Origin: Bacillota bacterium
Lineage (GTDB): Bacteria > Bacillota > Bacilli > Alicyclobacillales > SLC66
NCBI GenBank assembly: GCA_021821225.1
Contig: JAKACR010000046.1
Location: 1 to 13,760, forward strand
Length of the DNA: 13,760 bases
Direction of reading: 5' to 3'
Positions 9,406 to 13,760 of this stretch are shown here, in pieces (within the stretch, counting starts at the first letter, position 1; the number at the start of each line of letters is the position of its first letter). The translations under genes and the position numbers were made by a program. The notes beneath the pieces were generated by a model. It made no database searches and was not told the origin of the DNA. It saw nothing but the letters and a program-made list of their open reading frames with translations.

Positions 9406-10828
9406 AACGGTGATCGGCCTCGAAGTGCATGTAGAGCTCGCCACGAGGACAAAGATTTTCTGCGATTGCGCCAATGAGTTCGGCGCTGCGCCCAACACGC
9501 GCGTGTGCCCTGTGTGCCTGGGCAGTCCGGGCGTCCTGCCCGTGCTCAATGAGCAGGCGCTGGCGTTGGGGATCCGCGCGGCGCTGGCGCTGAACTGCGA
9601 AGTGCGCAGGAGCAGCAAATTTGACCGCAAGAATTATTTCTACCCTGACAGTCCGAAGGCCTACCAGATTTCGCAGTACGATGAGCCGATCGGCGAGCGC
9701 GGTCATGTGGAAATCGTCGTGGACGGCGCGATGAAGCGCATTGGCATCACGCGCGTCCACCTGGAGGAGGACGCGGGCAAGCTCAATCATTCGCCGTTCG
9801 GCGACCATTCGCTGGTTGACTTGAATCGCGTGGGTGTGCCGCTGATCGAGATTGTCAGCGAGCCGGACATCCGCACGCCTGAAGAGGCGCGCCTCTACAT
9901 GGAGGAGGTCCGCGATATCCTGCGCTACTGCGGTGTGTCGGAGTGCCGCATGGAAGAAGGCTCGATGCGCTGCGACGCGAACATCTCGCTGCGGCCGGCC
10001 GGGCAGCGGGCGTTTGGCACGAAAACCGAGATCAAGAACATGAACAGCTTCCGCAACGTGCAGCGTGGGCTGGAGTACGAGCAGCGGCGCCAGGAAGAGG
10101 CGCTTCGTGCGGGTAGGGAGATCCGCCAGCAAACGCTGCGCTGGGATGAAGCGACAGGCGGTACGGTCGTGATGCGTTCGAAGGAGGACGCGCACGACTA
10201 TCGATATTTCCCGGAGCCGGATCTGCCGCGCATCGAGCTGACGGAGGCGTACATCGCAGAGCGCCGGGCGGAGATTCCGGAATTGCCTGCGGCGAAGCGG
10301 GAGCGGTTTGTGCGCCAGTATGGGCTGCCGGCGTACGATGCGGGGGTGCTGACCGCGTCGCGCGCGCTCGGCGAGTTTTTCGACACGGCGGCCGGCCTTG
10401 TGAAAGACCCGAAGCTGGCGAGCAACTGGATCATGGGGGATCTGCTCGCGTATCTGAAGGCCGTCGGGCGGGAGATTGAAGAGGTGCGCATGACGCCGCG
10501 GCAGTTGGCGCAATTGATCGGGCTGATTGACGACGGGACGATCTCGACGAAGATTGCCAAGGTGATTTTCCGGGATGTGCTGGAACAGGGCAGGGACCCG
10601 CGCGTACTGATTGAGGAGCAGGGGCTTGTCCAGATATCGGATGAAGGAGAACTGCGAGCCATCGCGCAGCGGGTGATCGCGGCCAATCCCAAGTCAGTCG
10701 AGGACTACCGCGCGGGCAAGCAGAAGGCGCTGGGCGCGCTTGTCGGACAGATGATGAAAGAGACGAAGGGCAAGGCCAATCCGCAGTTGGTCAACCGCAT
10801 GATCGCCGAGTTGATTGCCGGAGGTTAA
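9395..10828 (+). CDS. gatB: GatB, amidotransferase tRNA-binding kinase/transamidase subunit
   Basis: Phosphorylates and amidates the carboxylate of misacylated Glu-tRNA(Gln) or Asp-tRNA(Asn), using ammonia channelled from GatA. The N-terminal IGLEVHVEL and zinc-site cysteines (Cys23, Cys25, Cys38, Cys41 in CPVC) are present. So are [37 protein letters not shown] and [11 protein letters not shown] of the cradle domain. The C-terminal third is the helical YqeY-like tRNA-binding tail. The 477 residues match the family. The ATG at 9395 lies inside the end of gatA and is preceded by GGGGGTGA (9381-9388), so translational coupling to gatA is likely. A GatCAB set implies that Gln-tRNA and/or Asn-tRNA is made by transamidation. 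Confidence 0.97.
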   Translation: MAFETVIGLEVHVELATRTKIFCDCANEFGAAPNTRVCPVCLGSPGVLPVLNEQALALGIRAALALNCEVRRSSKFDRKNYFYPDSPKAYQISQYDEPIGERGHVEIVVDGAMKRIGITRVHLEEDAGKLNHSPFGDHSLVDLNRVGVPLIEIVSEPDIRTPEEARLYMEEVRDILRYCGVSECRMEEGSMRCDANISLRPAGQRAFGTKTEIKNMNSFRNVQRGLEYEQRRQEEALRAGREIRQQTLRWDEATGGTVVMRSKEDAHDYRYFPEPDLPRIELTEAYIAERRAEIPELPAAKRERFVRQYGLPAYDAGVLTASRALGEFFDTAAGLVKDPKLASNWIMGDLLAYLKAVGREIEEVRMTPRQLAQLIGLIDDGTISTKIAKVIFRDVLEQGRDPRVLIEEQGLVQISDEGELRAIAQRVIAANPKSVEDYRAGKQKALGALVGQMMKETKGKANPQLVNRMIAELIAGG

Positions 10829-10846
10829 AAACAAGAGGTGACGGCG

Positions 10847-11743
10847 ATGCGCCCGAGGATGCGGGTGATCTACAATCCGTACGCGGGCAGGGAAACATTC
10901 CGGCAACACCTGCCGCGCGTGCTGCAGATTCTGGAGGAGGCCGGGTTCGAGGCGTCCTCGCACGCCACGAAAGGCGCCGGGGACGCGACGGCGGAGGCGG
11001 AACGGGCGGCGCGCGCCGGTTTTTGCCATGTCGTCGCATGCGGCGGGGACGGCACGGTGAACGAGGTGATCAACGGCCTCGCCCGCGCGCCGGAGTCCCT
11101 GCGTCCGGTGCTCGGCGTGATTCCGGCGGGGACGACGAACGATCTCGCGCGCGCTCTGAAGATTCCTTTCCAGATTGAACAGGCGGCGCGCATGATCGCG
11201 CAGCAGAAGTGCATGCCGCTCGATCTGGGGCTCGTCGGAACCGATCGCTATTTTGTCAATATCGCCGCCTGCGGGAGGCTGGCGGAGATCACCTACGAGG
11301 TGCCGAGCAGGATGAAGACGGTGCTTGGGCAGTTTGCGTACGTCATGCGAGGCATCGAGCGCCTGCCCGGCCTGCGGCCGATCCCGCTGCACGTGGAGGC
11401 GGACGGGAGGGTGTACGACGGCGAGGCCATGCTGTGTTTCGTGACCAATTCGCGGTCGGTCGGCGGCTTCGAGCGGCTCGCGCCGTACGCGTCGGTCAAT
11501 GACGGCCTGCTCGACGTGATGATCGTCAAGCCGATGAACCTCGGGGAAATGATCCGCGTGCTGGGACTGGCCCTGCGCGGCGAACATGTCGGCGATGCGC
11601 GCATCGAGTATTTCCGGGCGCGCGCGATCGCCCTGTCGTCGACGGTGGATGTGGATCTGAACGTGGACGGCGAATACGGCGGGAAGCTGCCGTTCTCGGT
11701 GCGGGTGTTGCCGCGGCATCTGACGGTGGTCGCCGGCCTGTGA
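10847..11743 (+). CDS. dgkB: DgkB-type diacylglycerol kinase (lipid kinase)
   Basis: Soluble lipid kinase of the DAGK catalytic family. In B. subtilis the equivalent DgkB (YerQ) phosphorylates diacylglycerol released during lipoteichoic acid synthesis, returning it to phosphatidic acid. Motifs numbered from ATG 10847: the N-terminal IYNPYAGR, the ATP-binding GGDGTVNEV (Gly66-Gly67-Asp68), and PAGTTNDLARAL. VTNSRSVGGFERLAP and NDGLLDVMIV follow, with the C-terminal NVDGE. The 298 residues are typical. ATG 10847 is preferred to GTG 10838 because AAGAGGTGA (10833-10841) sits correctly for the ATG but overlaps the GTG. The gene is 18 bases after gatB, as in the Bacillus gatCAB-dgkB-rlmCD order. 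A function with sphingosine-type or other lipid substrates cannot be excluded from sequence alone. Confidence 0.9.
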   Translation: MRPRMRVIYNPYAGRETFRQHLPRVLQILEEAGFEASSHATKGAGDATAEAERAARAGFCHVVACGGDGTVNEVINGLARAPESLRPVLGVIPAGTTNDLARALKIPFQIEQAARMIAQQKCMPLDLGLVGTDRYFVNIAACGRLAEITYEVPSRMKTVLGQFAYVMRGIERLPGLRPIPLHVEADGRVYDGEAMLCFVTNSRSVGGFERLAPYASVNDGLLDVMIVKPMNLGEMIRVLGLALRGEHVGDARIEYFRARAIALSSTVDVDLNVDGEYGGKLPFSVRVLPRHLTVVAGL

Positions 11744-11750
11744 CGACTCT

Positions 11751-11785
11751 GGCGCTTGTCGCGAGTTCCGCGCCATGAGCAAGGG
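11751..11785. repeat. Degenerate copy C of the palindromic intergenic repeat
   Basis: A 15-base block at 11758-11772 is identical to 6168-6182 of copy A, and the GAGCAAGGG that follows resembles the repeat's right arm. Relative to A, the middle (the AGCGGTGTC block) is missing and replaced by about three bases. It can still form GGCGC (11751-11755) with GCGCC (11770-11774). It starts 8 bases after the dgkB stop and lies head-to-tail with copy B. It reads as a truncated or rearranged copy. Confidence 0.6.
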
Positions 11786-11802
11786 TTGCTGGGTTGGCAG
11801 TA

Positions 11803-11855
11803 TCCTTTGCTCGTCGCGAGTTTAGCGATAGCGGTGTCCGAGCAGGAGCAAAGGG
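11803..11855. repeat. Palindromic intergenic repeat, copy B
   Basis: Second full core. It is identical to copy A over 11803-11822 (20 bases), AGCGGTGTC (11830-11838), GAGCAGG (11840-11846) and GCAAAGGG (11848-11855), with one single-base indel. The arms CCTTTGCTC (11804-11812) and GAGCAAAGG (11846-11854) pair perfectly. Position 11847 is A, which pairs with T11811; the same site in copy A is a T-T mismatch. Weaker similarity extends upstream (TTGCTG at 11786, at 6139 in A) and downstream (the GTAATGG and ATGATGG flanks). It sits between dgkB and rlmCD. Confidence 0.85.
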
Positions 11856-11871
11856 TGTAATGGCGGCTGAA

Positions 11872-11900
11872 ATGACGATGGTCGGAAGTGGAACTGTATT
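11872..11900 (+). promoter_or_regulatory. Weak candidate promoter for rlmCD
   Basis: ATGACG (11872-11877) and TGTATT (11895-11900) each match four of six SigA consensus bases with a 17-base spacer. Transcription would begin near 11907, after the repeat copies and before the GTG at 11936. If real, it excludes the more upstream GTG 11888 as a start. Such matches also arise by chance, so the support is modest. Confidence 0.3.
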
Positions 11901-11935
11901 TTCAAGACAGACGGCACGGCGAAAGGGTGACAACG

Positions 11936-13564
11936 GTGACCGCACCGGTGCGGACAGGCGAGACGTTCGAAGTGGAGATCGACAATCTCGGATACCGCGG
12001 CGAGGGCGTGGGGCGCCACGACGGTTTTACCGTCTTCGTGTCAGGCGCCCTGCCGGGTGAGCGTGTTCGGGTGCGCGCCGGGCGGGTCGCCCGGTCACAC
12101 GCTTTCGCCCATCTGCTGGATGTCGTGTGCACATCGCCCGACCGTGTCGCGGCGCCCTGCCCGGTGTTTGGCGCGTGCGGCGGCTGCCAGTTGCAGCACA
12201 TCAGCTACGATGGCCAACTGGCGTTCAAACGACGCCAGTTGGTTGACGCGCTGACGCGGATCGGCCGTTTTGACTCTGCTGTCGTGGAGCGCGTTGTCGC
12301 GCCGGCGCGCGGTATGGACGATCCATGGCGCTACCGCAACAAGGTCAGCGTGGTCGCTATGGCGCGGGAGGGCCGGTTTGTGGCCGGATTCATGGAGGAG
12401 GGCACGCATGATCCCGTGGGCGTGGACGAATGCCTGATCCGGCCGGAGGCGCACGACCGGACTCTGGGCGTCCTGCTCGATCTTGTGCGCGATCTCGGGA
12501 TTGCGCCCTACGAAGAGCGCACGGACACCGGTCACGTGCGGCAGATCGTGGTGCGCACCTCTTCGGCGGGCGATGCGCTGGTGGTGATCGAAGCGCGGGG
12601 AGCCGGACAGGTCGGCCGCAACCGCTTCTCCGAAACCGCGGGCGGCGCGAATGATGCGGATGCTGCGCACGGGGTGCGGCGCGGCGAAAATGCCGGGCGC
12701 CGATCACGGGGCGGTGTGAACCGCATCGGCCATTCCGGTCATCCGAACGGCGGTCTTCCACACGGACAGGAACTCGCGCGCCGCCTTTCCGGCCGGATGC
12801 CCGCGGGTTTTCGGCTGGCCGGCGTGGTGGCGCGTGAGTTCACGCCGTTCACTCCGCCACAGGCGGGCGCGGGTGGTTCCGGTGTGCGGCAGCGATCAGC
12901 GCGTCCTGGAAGTGCGAACGCGGGAAGTGCGCGCCCGGGCGAATTGCCGGAGACTGTGGTGGAGCGCGTTCTGTGGGGGACGCCGCACCTGCAGGAAACG
13001 GTTGGCGGGAGGCGGTTTCGCGCGTCGGCGGGAGCATTCTTGCAGGTGAACCCAGCGCAGGACGATGTGTTGTACGGGCTGGCGCTCGATGCCGCACAGC
13101 TTCGCGAGGATGATGTGGTGGCCGACCTGTACTGCGGCGTCGGCACGCTTACGCTGATGGCCGCTCGCCATGTCGCCGCCGCTGTCGGCGTGGAGAGCGT
13201 GGCGCCGGCCATTGCGGATGCGCGGCACAATGCGCAGGAGAACCGTGTGACCAATGCGCGCTTCCTGCTCGGCCGAACGGAGGATATCCTGCGTGATAAG
13301 CGGTTGGCCGTCCCCCGCCCGACCGTCGTGCTGCTCGACCCGCCGCGCGCCGGCTGCGGCGTGGAAGTCGCCCGCTCGATTGCCGTCCTGCGTCCGCGCC
13401 GCGTCGTCTACATCTCCTGCAACCCCGCGACGCTCGCCCGCGACCTGCGCTCCCTCGCCGACGAGGGCTATGCGCTGGAATCCGCCGTGCCTGTCGACAT
13501 GTTTCCGCAGACGGCGCATGTGGAGTGCTGTTCACTACTCATCAGAAAAGATGTGACCCCCTAA
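11936..13564 (+). CDS. rlmCD: RlmCD/RumA-type 23S rRNA (uracil-5-)-methyltransferase with insertions
   Basis: SAM-dependent enzyme making 5-methyluridine in 23S rRNA; B. subtilis RlmCD modifies U747 and U1939. Order: an N-terminal TRAM-like RNA-binding domain (about 8-65); iron-sulfur ligands Cys75, Cys81, Cys84 and probably Cys166; a central domain; then the Rossmann methyltransferase with DLYCGVG (from Asp397), LLDPPRAGC, the nucleophile Cys495 in SCNPATLARDL, and Glu530 in the terminal HVE. At 542 residues it is about 80 longer than the usual 455-460. The excess lies in two Gly/Ala/Arg/Ser-rich inserts (about 223-273 and 309-336). GTG 11936 is chosen because AAAGGGTGA precedes it and the N-terminus then matches relatives; GTG 11888 lacks a spaced site. 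The family member is inferred from Bacillus gene order; RlmD-only activity is possible. Confidence 0.9.
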   Translation: MTAPVRTGETFEVEIDNLGYRGEGVGRHDGFTVFVSGALPGERVRVRAGRVARSHAFAHLLDVVCTSPDRVAAPCPVFGACGGCQLQHISYDGQLAFKRRQLVDALTRIGRFDSAVVERVVAPARGMDDPWRYRNKVSVVAMAREGRFVAGFMEEGTHDPVGVDECLIRPEAHDRTLGVLLDLVRDLGIAPYEERTDTGHVRQIVVRTSSAGDALVVIEARGAGQVGRNRFSETAGGANDADAAHGVRRGENAGRRSRGGVNRIGHSGHPNGGLPHGQELARRLSGRMPAGFRLAGVVAREFTPFTPPQAGAGGSGVRQRSARPGSANAGSARPGELPETVVERVLWGTPHLQETVGGRRFRASAGAFLQVNPAQDDVLYGLALDAAQLREDDVVADLYCGVGTLTLMAARHVAAAVGVESVAPAIADARHNAQENRVTNARFLLGRTEDILRDKRLAVPRPTVVLLDPPRAGCGVEVARSIAVLRPRRVVYISCNPATLARDLRSLADEGYALESAVPVDMFPQTAHVECCSLLIRKDVTP

Positions 13565-13583
13565 CAATCCTCTGCTAAAAACA

Positions 13584-13622
13584 ATAATCACCTGCTCCAG
13601 ACATAATAAACACCTGATTCAA
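13584..13622. repeat. Short tandem repeat with CACCTG core, period 22
   Basis: AATAAT-CACCTG starting at 13584 and AATAAA-CACCTG starting at 13605 place the CACCTG cores at 13589 and 13611, 22 bases (about two helical turns) apart, with further similarity on the right side (CTCCAGAC against ATTCAAGC). A weaker third unit may precede them around 13565-13580. The spacing would suit tandem protein-binding sites. No function is known. Confidence 0.45.
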
Positions 13623-13623
13623 G

Positions 13624-13685
13624 CGGGAAAAGAGCGTGAGGCAAAACGGAGAAATCCTTGCCCTACAGCCCTTTTCCCGATTTTT
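13624..13685 (+). terminator. Terminator-like compound hairpin after rlmCD
   Basis: CGGGAAAAG (13624-13632) pairs with CTTTTCCCG (13671-13679), followed by A and TTTTT (13681-13685), as in a rho-independent terminator. The 38-base loop is long but contains an inner stem, GGCAA (13640-13644) with TTGCC (13658-13662), which would bring the arms together. It lies 60 bases after the rlmCD stop. It could instead be an attenuator in the leader of the next gene. Confidence 0.45.
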
Positions 13686-13746
13686 ATATCAGGACTTTTT
13701 TAGATCGAGAATAAAGTCTTGCCATACTGAAAGCGGGAGAAAAGGA

Positions 13747-13760
13747 ATGAACAGGAAATC
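13747..13760 (+). CDS. Start of an unidentified gene, cut by the window edge
   Basis: ATG at 13747 begins a frame reading MNRK and then a partial Ser codon before the window ends. GGGAG (13735-13739) lies 7 bases upstream, a good ribosome binding site. The same frame is open back to a GTG at 13636, so a longer N-terminus is possible, but that stretch includes the terminator-like hairpin and has no ribosome binding site. The local sequence is much richer in A and T than the rest of the window. Too little is visible for a function. Confidence 0.4.

Noticed and set aside
8437..10513. Long - strand open frames opposite gatA and gatB
   Set aside because: Both are antisense to strongly conserved genes, show no recognisable domain and have shadow-type composition.

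Overview
The window reads as a chromosomal housekeeping segment from a GC-rich member of the Bacillales (Firmicutes). The order pcrA-ligA ... gatC-gatA-gatB-dgkB-rlmCD is the one I know from Bacillus subtilis. The high GC content, frequent GTG and TTG starts and strong Shine-Dalgarno sequences fit an Alicyclobacillaceae-like or similar GC-rich Bacilli lineage. The genus is inference. The ten main genes all lie on the + strand. One newly noticed 46-codon gene lies on the - strand.

Layout. (1) 29-4019: purE, purK and pcrA are tightly packed, with purine biosynthesis running straight into the DNA helicase. (2) 4068-6116: ligA follows after 48 bases and probably shares the transcript. (3) 6117-6537: a 421-base stretch between ligA and tagO. 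It holds a long palindromic repeat, a small - strand membrane-protein ORF with an excellent ribosome binding site, two dyad symmetries, and an extended -10 promoter driving tagO. (4) 6538-7488: tagO/wecA-type polyprenyl-phosphate sugar-1-phosphate transferase, which starts cell-wall glycopolymer synthesis. (5) 7584-10828: gatC, gatA and gatB, the three subunits of the tRNA-dependent amidotransferase, closely spaced or overlapping. (6) 10847-11743: dgkB, a soluble lipid kinase. (7) 11744-11935: a spacer with two more copies of the palindromic repeat. (8) 11936-13564: an RlmCD/RumA-type 23S rRNA m5U methyltransferase carrying two unusual low-complexity insertions. (9) 13565-13760: an abruptly AT-rich right edge with short tandem repeats, a terminator-like compound hairpin and the first codons of another gene.

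The genes cover purine synthesis, replication and repair, wall polymer initiation, tRNA charging, lipid recycling and rRNA modification. I see no phage, defence, CRISPR or secondary-metabolite system. The least explained items are the three-copy intergenic hairpin repeat, the 46-residue membrane ORF with its divergent control region, the rlmCD insertions, and the compositional break at the right edge.
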